This document shows positions 47,654 to 58,364 of a DNA stretch of 64,000 nt, in pieces; position 1 is the stretch's first letter; each line of letters begins with the position of its first letter. The stretch is taken from contig JBBCBC010000033.1 of the NCBI GenBank assembly GCA_037126765.1, positions 14,212,085-14,276,084 of the forward strand. Reading direction: 5' to 3'. Below the pieces are notes generated by a model, which was not told where the DNA came from, made no database searches, and worked only from the letters and a program-made list of their open reading frames with translations. The stretch comes from Stenogyne calaminthoides (Eukaryota; Streptophyta; Magnoliopsida; Lamiales; Lamiaceae). The translations under genes and the position numbers were made by a program.

Positions 47654-50177
47654 TTATTTTCTTGTCCTTCCCTTTTTTGGTTTCATCAAAGAGGTTAGAC
47701 ATCTTCTTGGTTCGAAGCGGTTAAATTGCCGTGAGGTCTCCTCTCGAGTTCCTCGACAACAAGAGGAGTAATGAAAGTGGCGAAGGTGCGAGGAGTGAAG
47801 AAGCGTCTGAGAGCAATTTTGATTTCTGTCTTGCTTTCGTTCAGAGAAGGCTAGAAAATGTTTCCAACCCATATCCATGTGGTTGTTAGTTTTGTCGAAG
47901 GATGCCCGGACACTTTCCAAAAGTACACGTAATTCGATTGAGCATCTCTGTCGAACTGTGAGAGTTTGTCGATCGAGTTTGAGCTTCTCAGCAAGAGGAT
48001 TTACTAGTTGCATTACTTCAGCAAGGATGGCATTGTGCATCCCAATTGTGTGACTTCGTTCCATGTCAACTAGTTTTGCTTGCTCATATTCAAATCGCTT
48101 CATCAGATCTGCTGTGAGCGCTGCGAATTTGTCTTCAAATGCAGACCTTGATCCCATCCTGAATCTTCTCGATTATAATGATCTAGGGTATCGAGCTCAT
48201 CGTAGCGATGCAGTCGATGTTGAAGCCTTGCCAAGTCGGGTCTCATCTGCAGCACCCATTCTTGGTTCATCGGCAGCTCCCTCATGATCTGTAGGAGGTT
48301 GAACGGTTTCCACCCTGTTATCAGCAATCCCGAACCTTTCATGAATTAACCATTTGATATCATCGTCAGATGCCAATTCAACAGCACTTTCAATCCCAGC
48401 AGTGTTCAAGCACTTCAACTCCAAGTCTACAAAGAAATCGATCCCGTGAGTTGTCATGAGAATCGAAAATTCTTCAATGCTTTTTAGTCCGATATCCCTC
48501 CGAACACTATTTCTTCTATCTCATTCTTTGGATGCCGGATGTTGATCCAATTCGGGGCATAGATCCAAAGAGATACTCCTTGATCTGTTGCTTTCATTAT
48601 CCTTATGATGGTGCTTTCGGAGCAAGTGAAGCAAGCACTAACTACGGTATTGAAGGGATTATGAGAGACAGACACTTGCTTGTCGGATCTCTCAGGCTCC
48701 TGTGACTTGATTGGAGATTCGGATATTTGTGGGGATATGTGTGGTTCGTTTTCAGCATTTTGAGGGTGTTCAGTTTCCTGAACTGGTTCATTGATTGGTG
48801 GTGTGGGAGATGTTGGTGATCTGATAGGCGAGGGTGAGGTGAGAAGGTTTTATGGGGAGGTGATGATGTTTTTTGAGGAGAGGGTGATGGTGATTTGGAA
48901 GTGGGCGTTAGCGATCTTGCTCTCTGGAAGATCTTGGTGAGAGGCAGAGAATCAGATGGTGATTCGCCCTCAGGTTGCTCCACTTCTGTCCCTCTGACAG
49001 ATTTCTCTCCTTCTGCTGCGATCATCTTCTCTTCCCTTACTTCTCTGATAGTTGGCTCAGAGCGGACTGCTATCTCTTCTTCTGATCTTACTTGCATCAG
49101 ATCCTTCGTTCTGCTGACTTGCTAGGCAGAACTTGGAGCAGTGTTCAGAGGAGATGAGACTCTCTTCTGACGTTTCCGCTGAGCATCTGGTTTCTTGGCC
49201 AGATCCTTCCTCTTCATCCTCTTCTCTGGAATGGCCTCTTCCTGCACTTCAGACGATGCAGTTGCCTTATCTTTTCCCTTCTTTTCTCCCTTAGGTTTGG
49301 GCACATAAGGGGTTTGATCTTCATCAGCTTGTCCAGGTAGGGACTCATCTTTGCCCAATATGCCCTTGTGCTTTGCTTGGTAAATCTTCGCTCCATTCTC
49401 GTTCCATTTATAATTCTGTGGCAGCTTATCTGACAGAATGATAGAGATTTTGTGTATGAATGAGCACTTGGAAGATAAGCACACTTCATTGCTCTGGGTC
49501 AGCTCGAACTTCCCGGAGTCTTTTATCAGTCTTGCTTTGACCATACCCAACCAATTGATATCTGAAGCCTTCTTGATTATTGCAGCCATGACACTTATCT
49601 TGTACGAAGTAACTGCATCAAGACAGTAGGTTGAGCACATGATCACCTTCTGAACAATTTCAAGAAGAAGGCGATATTTCCTCTTCAGATAGGAGGCTTT
49701 GACGTTCGTCGTGTTCTCCTTGTTTGTTGGTCTCAACAGCTCGGCTTCAAGAAATCCCTTTCCTCCTACATCAGTCGTGTAGGTCTCTGGATTGATGCTT
49801 CCTCGAGTTAGGCCGAATATCCTCTGGAGATCGTCATTCGACACTCGAACTTCTAGTCCACCAACGGAAGAAATCAGGTCAGCATCAATGTCTTCATCCC
49901 TCTGCAGATTGTATAGAAAGTCAAGAGATTCATGTGCGTGGATGATGTTCTGATGTGTAGAGCAATATCGTTCGAGTCCACATGCTCGCAAGCACTCCAG
50001 AATTTCCAGCGATTCAGGGTCTGAGGTGATGGTGAAGACTATGTACTTTTCATCAATGATGTCTTTCTTCATCGATGAAAAATTGCAAAACTTTTTCCCT
50101 TGGCCCGATCGTGGAACAAGATATGCTATTTCTGTACGATATGCAAATTGATGTTTAGTTTGAGTAAGATATTTCAA
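47654..50177 (-). pseudogene. ORF2 of element C (unknown function)
   Basis: Minus strand, homologous to 26130-29630. The N-terminal 345 codons are open (49122-50177) and continue in frame beyond one TAG to 48642. Visible blocks: GQGKKFCNFSSMKKDIIDEK, SDPESLEILECLRACGLERY, RIFGLTRGSINPETYTTDVG, YLKRKYRLLLEIVQK, SDINWLGMVKARLIKDSGKF and SFIHKISIILSDKLPQNY. Then comes a K/R-rich stretch (EKRMKRKDLAKK, QRKRQKR) that could be a nuclear localisation signal, and a Ser/Pro-rich part (TSKSPSPSPQKTSSPP). After a frameshift: ELASDDDIKWLIHERFGI (48197-48457) and a helical C-terminal segment (47654-48157). The codon aligned with the B start ATG is ATA, so the original start is lost. There are no membrane segments. 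The role is not known; INW-containing ORFs of this kind occur in large plant LTR elements. Confidence 0.7.
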
Positions 50178-50325
50178 TAAATTCAGTCAAATTAGTAATT
50201 TTAGCATCAATTTAGCAAATAAGCGTTTAGATCTAATAAAAATCACAGAAATATATCATCACGATTTGTAAACCTAGGTGCCAGAGAGAAATTGAGATCA
50301 TGCAATTAATTAAACAAGAAATTAC
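50132..50325 (-). other. Probable 5'-UTR intron of ORF2 (element C)
   Basis: Donor TTTCTG|GTAATTTC (50326/50325) and acceptor CGTACAG|AA (50132/50131) on the minus strand, at positions homologous to the B intron. The upstream leader is CT-rich and continues to a TATA box at 50455-50465. Confidence 0.45.
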
Positions 50326-50454
50326 CAGAAATTGATTCGAAAATCAATTGATCTCGAAAGTAATTCTCTGAAGGTTTTTTTTTTTTGAAAGAATTTGATC
50401 TTTTAAGAACTTTGAGAAGACGAAGTAGTGGAAAGAGGTTTTCTAAAAAGATTT

Positions 50455-50465
50455 GGATTTTATAG
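50455..50465 (-). promoter_or_regulatory. TATA box upstream of ORF2 (element C)
   Basis: Minus-strand CTATAAAATCC, identical to 3003-3013 in A, about 130 bp before the intron donor. It suggests that ORF2 is transcribed from an internal promoter as well as, or instead of, the LTR. Confidence 0.5.
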
Positions 50466-51183
50466 AATACGAGGGAAAACCTTTTTGCACAACTTTCCAA
50501 AGTACTCAAGTATCCGTGTTTTGAAATCAGTGGCTGAGATTAGTCGGCCAAAAAGTATTTTGATCGTACGGTTGAGAAAAGTAGTCTTCTCGTATTTCGG
50601 ACTCGAAAATTCGCAATAAAACGTATTAAAAACACATTTCCAAGTCTGCATTCAGAGCATGCGTCATGAACAGAGTAAAACATTTTATTTAAATAACGCA
50701 TGTAAGGTATTCAGAAAGGGATAAATAAGAGAACGTATCTGACTGATTGATATTGTAATCAACCAGTTGCCACTTGTGATCTGATCTGGTACTTGTTGAC
50801 TTTACTGATGGTAGCCTTAAGCATTTCCCAACAATATCTCACTCATCTGATTAGATTCTTGCTTGAAACACTTCGTTACTTATCTGATACACTTTTCTGA
50901 TGCACTTATCTGATACACTTCATCCTTCAGTCTTCTTCTAATCAGCCTGTATTTACTGAAGTCAACTCCCGCCAAAACTTTTACTTCGGTGAGTCCAAAA
51001 GTCGCCTCGATTCCCAAATCGGTGCGATTTGACATTCCATAATAATGGCATAGATACGCTGTGATTAATCACATTGTTAACTCATCCAACCATTAGCCGC
51101 GTGTTCCTTACGCGTTGTCGATGCAAATTTCTCTTAAGATCTTCTGAGAAGATAAAATTTGCGTTTATACCCCTAATTTCCTT

Positions 51184-51193
51184 CTATAAATTA
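51184..51193 (+). promoter_or_regulatory. TATA box of the antisense ORF (element C)
   Basis: CTATAAATTA is followed by TTAGGCAAACAACACAACAT, the same arrangement as at 3769 and 61219. The distance to the ATG is about 80 bp. Confidence 0.55.
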
Positions 51194-51265
51194 GCCTGGG
51201 GTGTTAGGCAAACAACACAACATAAACCATTTCATCTTCTTTAGCATATCCTTCATGCTTTTCCG

Positions 51266-51607
51266 ATGAGTTCCTTATTTCCGGTGAAACTTCCGGTGGG
51301 AACCTTTAACCCTTTTCCAATGAATTCAGCTTCTCAAATCAACCATGTGTGTTCCTTCATACTGCTTTCGTCGTCATCTAAGATTACACATACGATCAAT
51401 GCAAAGCTTCTTTACCACCGTGGAGGCGGATCTGCTAAGGCAAATGAGAAGGCACTTCTCCTAACCGTATGCACCTTGTGCGCCTATCGAGATGACATAA
51501 TTAGCATCAACAGACTCAGTCTGAAACAAAACATGAGTTTGATATACAAACTTGTGTATCAAACTCAATATTTGCATGAGACACTCATGGCCATATGGTC
51601 TTTGTGA
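51266..51607 (+). CDS. Antisense ORF in the element C spacer (113 aa, unknown)
   Basis: Starts MSSLFPVKLPVGTFNPF. It shares NSASQIN, SSSSKITHTINAKLLYHRGG and ISINRLSLKQN with the A copy, and the first two with the D copy. A short upstream ATG (MLFR, stop) at 51254 overlaps the start in another frame. After GGGSAKANEK the frame differs from D by one small indel, so copies code for different middles. No known domain or localisation signal is visible. Evidence for function is positional conservation plus a conserved promoter and leader. Confidence 0.4.
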   Translation: MSSLFPVKLPVGTFNPFPMNSASQINHVCSFILLSSSSKITHTINAKLLYHRGGGSAKANEKALLLTVCTLCAYRDDIISINRLSLKQNMSLIYKLVYQTQYLHETLMAIWSL

Positions 51608-52249
51608 CCAAACCTGCGGCACTGTGTCCCATTTAACAGCTGGAAAGCCCATTGATTTTAGGTCTAAGGGCTCCTAGCTTAAAGATCGTTCAAGGCTCGC
51701 TCTCGCTCCTCACTCCGAAGCTCTAAGAGTGGCTTTCAGGATTCTAGAAGCTTCTCTGCGCCCCCTGGGTCGGAGAGTCTGAGAGCATCAGCTCTTAAAA
51801 TCTCTCTCTCTCCTTCCCTGCCTAGGGTTGTCTTAGGGCTTATGGTTTATGACCTCCGGGTCTTCTTGTACTTGTAATACCACTTGAAGATAGCTTGTAG
51901 CACTTGTAGCTTGTGATATCACTTGTAACTTGTAAATCTGACCTCCGGTCCTTATCAATGAAAAATTCTGTTATTTCATTGCTGTGTTGTTTCTTCTGAC
52001 TTATGCGATTTGCAGCTTTACTTGACTTGCTTGTTGACTGCAGCTTAATCGACTTATAAAGTAATCTTCCAATCTGATCAGTTCCCCCTTAATCTGATAT
52101 GTCTTGAACTGATCTGCTTCTTTTCTGAACTTCAGATCGGCTACTTATCTGACTTTCTGATCTGCTCCTTATCTGAACTTCAGATCGGCTCCTCGTTTGG
52201 TCGTCTGATCAGTTGAGATTCCTAACTCAACTGATTTCACTTAACTTGG

Positions 52250-55200
52250 TTAGTCTTTTAACCAACTGGTTCTGAAGATCAAACCATTAACCATATCTGG
52301 TGCATTTTCTCCAAGATCCAGAAGCCCTAGCTCGTTGCATAACTCTCTAAATCTGATCTCAGCTAGCGACTTAGTTAAGATATCAGCTTTCTGCTTGTCA
52401 GTATGGATCTTTTCCATCCTGATATTCTTCCTTTCAACGTGATCTCTGATAAAATGGTGTCTGACATCCACATGCTTGCATCTTGTATGTAGAACAGGAT
52501 TCTGAGTGATTGCAATAGCACTATTACTGTCACAGAATATAGGTACGTTCTTAGCTACGATGTTGTAATCCCTCAGTTGCTGACTTAGCCAGAGCAGTTG
52601 GGAACAACAGCTTCCTGCAGCCATATATTCTGCTTCAGTAGTAGATGTCGCAACTGATGTCTGCTTCATCGAAAACCAAGAGATCAGTTTATTTCCCAGA
52701 AACTGACATGATACTGAGGTTGACTTCCTGTCGATTCGGCAACCTCCGTAATCTGAATCAGAATACCCACTAAGCTCTAGATTATCATCTGATGGGTAAA
52801 ATAAACCATGTTTACAGTCCCCTTCAGATACTTGAGAATCCGCTTAGCTACTTCTAGGTTGCTTTGCATTGGATTTGCTTGAAATCTGGCACATACACCT
52901 ACTGCAAAAGTAATGTCTGGTCTGCTGGCAGTCAGGTATAGTAGTGATCCAATCAGAGCTCTATATTCTTTCTGATTAACTTTCTGACCATCTTCATCTG
53001 GATCCATCTTGAACCCGGTCATCATTGGAATTCTGGCTTCCTTACAATGTTGAACTCCAAACTTTGCCAGTAGATTCCTTGTGTACTTTGCCTGGCAGAT
53101 GAATATCCCTTCTGTACTCTGCTTGACTTGTAAACCCAGAAAGTAATTCATCTAACCCATCATGGACATCTCGAACTTCCTTTGCATCAATTTGCTGAAC
53201 TTCTCACATAGCTTCTTGTTGGGAGATCCGAAGATGATGTCGTCCACGTAAATCTGAACCATCAGAATATTTTCTCCATCTTCTATTCTGAATAAGGTTA
53301 TGTCCAATATTCCTTTAGTGAACCCGCTGTCTATCAAGAACTTAGAGAGTGTATCATACCAAGCTCGAGGAGCTTGTTTCAGGCCGTAAAGAGCTTTCCA
53401 TAAACGGTACACTTGGATGCCTTTTTCAAAGCCTGGAGGTTGTTCGACATAAACTTCCTCTGCTAGTACCCCGTTTAAGAATGCACTCTTTACATCCATC
53501 TGATACACAGTGAACCCTCTGTGGGTAGCATATGCCAGAAATAGCCGAATGTCTTCTAGGCGAGCGACTGGTGCAAAGGTCTCATCATAATCAATTCCTT
53601 CTGATTGTGAATACCCCTTAGCAACAAGTCTTGCCTTATTCCTGGTTATGACATTTTTCTCATCTCTCTTGTTCTTGAATACCCACTTCGTGCCAATCAC
53701 GTCCTGATGAGTTGGTCTGTCCACCAGTTTCCAAACTTGATTCCTCTCAAACTGTTCCAGTTCCTCTTCCATGGCTAGAATCCAGCTTGCGTCTTGTAGA
53801 GCTTCCTCTACCGTAGTTGGTTCCTTCAAAGACCGAGATAACAACGATATGGCACTTTCACCAACGATGTCTAGTTTTGACTCTATCGAGATGGGTCTCC
53901 GATAATCGATCGGTTGGATGACCGGTAATCCAGTCCTTCGCTTACGATGTCGCGCCTATTTGGAGAACATCATCCATATCGATAGTAGTTCATTACTAGT
54001 GATTGGGAGTGGTCGCGGAATTATGATCCACTTGATAAGAACATCTCTCGGTGATGTTGGACTCATCATGTGCCGATGTCCGTTAAAGAGGAACTTCAGA
54101 GTTCCCCCGAACCGGATGGTTCGATTGATCTTTATCTCGGTAATAAAGACTTCTTCACTGATAGTTGTGCGTACCTTAGGGTCTGATTGACCTGTTGAAT
54201 CAGCAAGATCAAGTTCGGATGTACACTTTTTTCGTGTTCGACTTTTTTCTCCTTGATGCTTAGTGATCCATTTTCTGCGTGTCCGGTAGCGGTTGATCCG
54301 CACGGCTTTTTCTCGAGGCAACTTTCTCTTGTTCGTAAGATGTCTCATCAAAGACCACATGTGGTGTTTCTTCCACAACTAGGGTTCGTTTGTTGTAAAC
54401 TCGAAAGCCTTGGCTGGATGAGGAATATCCTAAGAATATGCCCTCATCTGACTTGGCCTCAAAAGTCTTCAACTGACTTTTCCCATTGTTGTGTATGAAA
54501 CACTTGCACCCAAAAAAAAACATGGAAGTATGAAACACGAGGTTTTCAAAATTTCTTCCATAGTTCATAAGGTGTTTTGAAGTGAGTCTTAGTCGAGAAC
54601 ATCTGCTACGAGTATGGCATGCAAAGTTGATTATACGCCAAAAATGGCTTAGTGTGGCATGTTCATCTAACATAGTCTTGAGTAGCTTCCTTGAGAGTTC
54701 TCTGTTTCTCCATTCTCGCTACTCCATTTTGTTGTATGGCGTTCTTCTGCGGTGATGTTTCATGATGTATACCAAACTCGGTCTGGCAAAAATCAAGAAT
54801 AAAGGAATTCGTGAACTTTGTACCTTTATCCGATCCGATTTTTACTATCTTTGACACCCTTCTCGTTTTGTAGCTTCTTGAGCAAAAACGGGTATCTTTG
54901 TCGTTGTCTCGTTCTTCTTGTATAAGAATACAACCCAAGTAAACTTGGAATAATCATCCACGATTACTAGAGTATATTTAAGGCCCACCGAGATCGACCG
55001 GTAATCGGGTCCGAATAGATCCATATGGAGTTATTGCGAAGATTTCTTCGGATGCCGGTCCGTATTCCTTGAATGAGGCTTTAACTTGTTTTCCTTCCGA
55101 CATGCGGCACATGTCTAATCTTTGGAGAATATCTCATTCGGAAGTCCTCAACCAAAGACATCCTAGTTTATCTTGTTAAGAGTCTTGAAGTTCGGATGAC

Positions 55201-56200
55201 TCAATCTTTTGTGCCAGAGCCAACTGCTACTTTTGGAACTCTTAACAATTATGCATGTATTCCATGGGCAACTGTTCCAATCTGCTATGTAGATCGTGCC
55301 TTTCCTTGAACCAGTTAGCAAGATTTGTTGAGTGACTCGATTCCTAATCGTACACTTGTCGCTCGAGAACTCAACGCTGAATACGTTGTCGCAGAATTGT
55401 GATACTGATAGTAGATTGTGCTTTAATCCTTCGACATCTGAGACTCGATTTATTTGTACATCATCATTCTCTAAGGTTCCGAATCCTTTGGTAAAACCAA
55501 AGTTATCATCACCGAAGAGTACACGTGGGCCTTCTTGTTCTTTGTAAGAGCTAAGGAGATGTTTACTTCCAGTCATGTGCCTTGAGCATCCACTATCGAT
55601 GTACCAGATAGTTGCTTGTACACCTCCTTTGTTGGCCAGTCCCACGCGAACCTGCAATCAAATCAGGCTTTAGGTACCCCTTTGGAATTGGGTCCTGGGA
55701 GGTTAGTGGAGGATTTAGGGATCCACACAAACAGAGCACCTCTATGGTAATCAGATAGATTAGAAGGTCTGATTTGTCTCCCATACAAATCAACATAATC
55801 ATACGTCTCTTTATATGCTTTCTGATTAGTATGATTATTAGTGTGAGCCTTGGGTGACTTAGAAGAATTGGGATTTTTCTTTATATTTTATCTTCTTTTA
55901 ATCCAGTGTGGCTCAGGTGCAGTAGCCCTAGATCTCTGGTTATAAGGGTAGGTACGACTGCTACCATCAAAAGATTCATATCTCTTTGGCATAGATGGTC
56001 TTTGCAGTTTACCTATAGCTTGCTTATTAGGCAGCTGACCTTGATTGGGTCTCGGATTAGATTTCCTTCTTACATGTTGTCTCTTCTGATACCTAATCTG
56101 CTGATCAGGTTGAGGTTTCTTCAGAAGAACTGGGTTCTTCTGTTGATTCCTCGGTTGATGCTTAATCAGTTGGAGTCCATTTTTGTCCCCTTTCTGATTA
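52250..56200 (-). pseudogene. Element C pol: protease, integrase, RT, RNase H
   Basis: Minus strand. Protease: YIDSGCSRHMTGS (about 55590). GAG-pre-integrase: WLWHKRLSHPNFKTL. Integrase is broken but visible (KIGSDKGTKF in 54663-54938). RT (53152-53844): ARLVAKGYSQSEGIDYDETF, MDVKSAFLNGVL, YGLKQAPRAWYDTL and the catalytic YVDDIIFGSPN, ending in a TAG where other copies have Gln (SMMG, stop, MNYFLGLQVKQ). The frame continues to 52777, then a small deletion shifts to RNase H (52250-52669) with TTEAEYMAAGSCCSQ, FCDSNSAIAITQNP and HVDVRHHFIRDHV. FEMSMMG and NYFLGLQVKQ are typical of the Sirevirus lineage (inference from family knowledge). Region 53850-55500 is rich in CAG/CTG-to-CG changes. Confidence 0.87.
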
Positions 56201-58229
56201 GGTACTTACCTTCTTGCTCAGCGGGTCTTTTTCCCTTATCAGATACATGCTTAGCTTTTTGTGTATCTTTGTCAGAGACTCGTTTGATTACACCCTTCTG
56301 AAGAGAATCAAATGGGGCTTTTGAAGATGTAGAAGGGTTCTCATACCCAATTCCGTTCTTGTTAGTTGGCATTCGAAAATAGGTGTTAATATCTTGAACA
56401 ATTTTTGATGACTTCGTGAAAACCTCTATTTTCTTGCGCAAACTATCCTCAGTAGATTTTAGACTCTCATGTAGTCGGAATAGCTCATCAAATTTAGCTT
56501 GAAGGATTTTGAAATCATCAGCTTGCTGTTTGTTGATTGCTAGCTGATCTTTGATCTGCTTCTCCTGATCAGAAGATTTAACTTTCAGAATGTTAAGTTC
56601 CTCAGTTACCTTCTGAGCAGTTTCAGCGAATTTCAGTTCAGTAGCTTTACTGACAGCGTTCTCTTTAACAAGCTGATTATTTATGATCCTTAGCTTGTCA
56701 TTTTCAGCTTCCACTATTGTATAAGTATCTACTGCATCAAAGAGATCATCAAGCAATTGCTCAGAGTAGAGCTGCAAGTCAATCTCTCCAGCAGGTGTGG
56801 AAATTGAAAAAGCAGAAGGTTTGGAGGTTACCTCAGATTGGTCTTCCTCCTTGGCCATTAGGCAGATTTCATCGTTATCTGAAGAGAATATCAGATCTTC
56901 ATGTTCGTGGAAGTCAACAACACTGCTTATCAGACAGAAGTCTTCTACAGATGAGTAGCCAGAATCCTCGGAAGGTAGATAGCAATCATCAATTCCAGAT
57001 GTGTCAGCGACCATGGCTTTTCTATCTCTGAGGCAATGCTCTCTTCTGTTCCGTTTCTCTTCCCTTTCTCTAGGAGTCAGGTCAGGGCAGTCGGTGTTGT
57101 AGTGACCTGGTTTCTCGCAGTTGAAGCATGATCCTCGATCTACGGAACTTCCTCTACCAGGTGAGTCACTCCGTCTGTAGGATCTGTCAGGTGACTTCCC
57201 TTTCTGATGGTAATCTGAACTCCTTCTGTCAGATCTGTTATCTCTTCTCTCATCTAACAGATTATCTCTTTTCTTTTCTTCTCTGTGATCTCTTCGATCA
57301 TCAGATCTGGTTCTTTCTAGTGATCTGTCAGTTGGCCTCCTGTTTATTCTGTTGTCTTGATAGTCTCTGTAGAATCTCTGATACTTACCAAGTTGAGTAT
57401 TTGTTCTTTCAAGTTTCCTGTTAAGCAGAGCGATCTGTTCTGCTTGACTCATTATGTTTCCAGCAGGTTCAGTGGCCTTTGATCTGCTGCTGGTTGCTTT
57501 AAACGCAACTGATTTAGACGTTGAGGCTTCAGCAGGCGTCTCGTCTTCATCTGCTTATCCTCTTTCGATTAAATCAAACTCGTGGGCTTTAAGGCTTAGG
57601 AACAAGCTATTCGGCTTCATCTTTGAAATGTCTTGGCAATCCTTGATTATCGTGACTTTCATGTCCCATTTCTTGGTGAGAGATCTTAGGATCTTGTAGT
57701 TGATATCTTTGTCTGACATCTCTCTTCCAAGTTCTCGTAGTTTATTTACTGACATGGTGATCCTCCCATCGAGCTCCTTGATGGTCTCGTTGGGCAACAT
57801 CTTTAGCTTTTCGAACTTCACCAGTTCAGCTTGTAGTCGGCTGTATTTGATCTGATTATTACCTTCGCACATCTCAGCAAGAGTATCCCACATCTGTTTC
57901 GCAGTTTTGATATACTTTATCTTCTCCTTTGTGACTTTATTCATCGTCTTCATGATTATATGCCTGACGATTGTATCTAGAGTATACAGTTTTCTTTCTT
58001 TTGCATCCATCAGGGCTAGGCTTTTTCGTACAAGACTTCGCGGTGCAAAGTCTGGATCTCCTCCAACTGCTGGGTTGTCATGATATATGATGATGGGTCC
58101 TCGCTCAATGACTTCCATCATTCTGCCGCTTATCGATCCTAGATGGTTGCACATATATATAGTCCAATCTGCATACTCATCAAATGAAAACTTAGGCAAA
58201 TCATGACACATACCAGAGGTATTATCCAT
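56166..58229 (-). pseudogene. Element C gag (nearly intact, one in-frame stop)
   Basis: Start MDNTSGMCHDLPKFSFDEYA at 58229. UBN2-type core: MWDTLAEMCEGNNQIKYSRL, LVKFEKLKMLPNETIKELDG and KILRSLTKKWDMKVTIIKDC. One TAA at 57555-57557 (ERG, stop, ADEDET) interrupts the frame, which then continues in register to 56166. An Arg/Asp-rich stretch (RSDDRRDHREEKKRDN) is followed by the CCHC knuckle CFNCEKPGHYNTDC and an acidic DDCYLPSEDSGYSSVEDF block. The rest is a long Glu/Lys/Leu heptad region (coiled coil) ending near the protease junction. With B this defines the family's gag. If the single stop is an error, gag would be about 690 codons. Confidence 0.88.
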
Positions 58230-58351
58230 GCTGAGTGATTTTGAAAACGAATGAGTTTTGAAAACGGTTTTTCAAGATCTGTTCAAATGACCACAAAGAT
58301 TCTTCCTCAAGAATCGATGATACTCAAAGCCAGTGGTCTGTAGAACCACTA

Positions 58352-58362
58352 CTCTGATACCA
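58352..58362 (-). other. Primer-binding site of element C
   Basis: Minus-strand TGGTATCAGAG lies two bases from the LTR end (CCTACA). It is the usual initiator tRNA-Met PBS. Confidence 0.88.
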
Positions 58363-58364
58363 CT

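Larger units (their letters stand above)
50466..52249. other. Element C spacer with divergent transcription signals
   Basis: Lies between ORF2 and the pol stop. 50466-51180 is the shared upstream region between the minus-strand and plus-strand TATA boxes, including CGTGTTCCTTACGCGTTGTC and CATTTCCCAACAATATC. 51184-51607 is the antisense unit. 51640-51990 resembles a plus-strand 3' region (CTCTCTCTCTCC, GGTTTATGACC, TTGTAATACC, CTTATCAATGAAAAATTCTG). 52000-52249 is CTGATC-rich non-coding sequence. Confidence 0.55.

Noticed and set aside
55654..56210. Possible intron in the element C gag-pol (AAG|GTAAGT near 56195, TTGATTGCAG|GTTCG near 55655)
   Set aside because: Splicing would join gag to pol in the wrong frame and the donor is absent from element B. 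The stops are better explained by frameshifts or miscalls.
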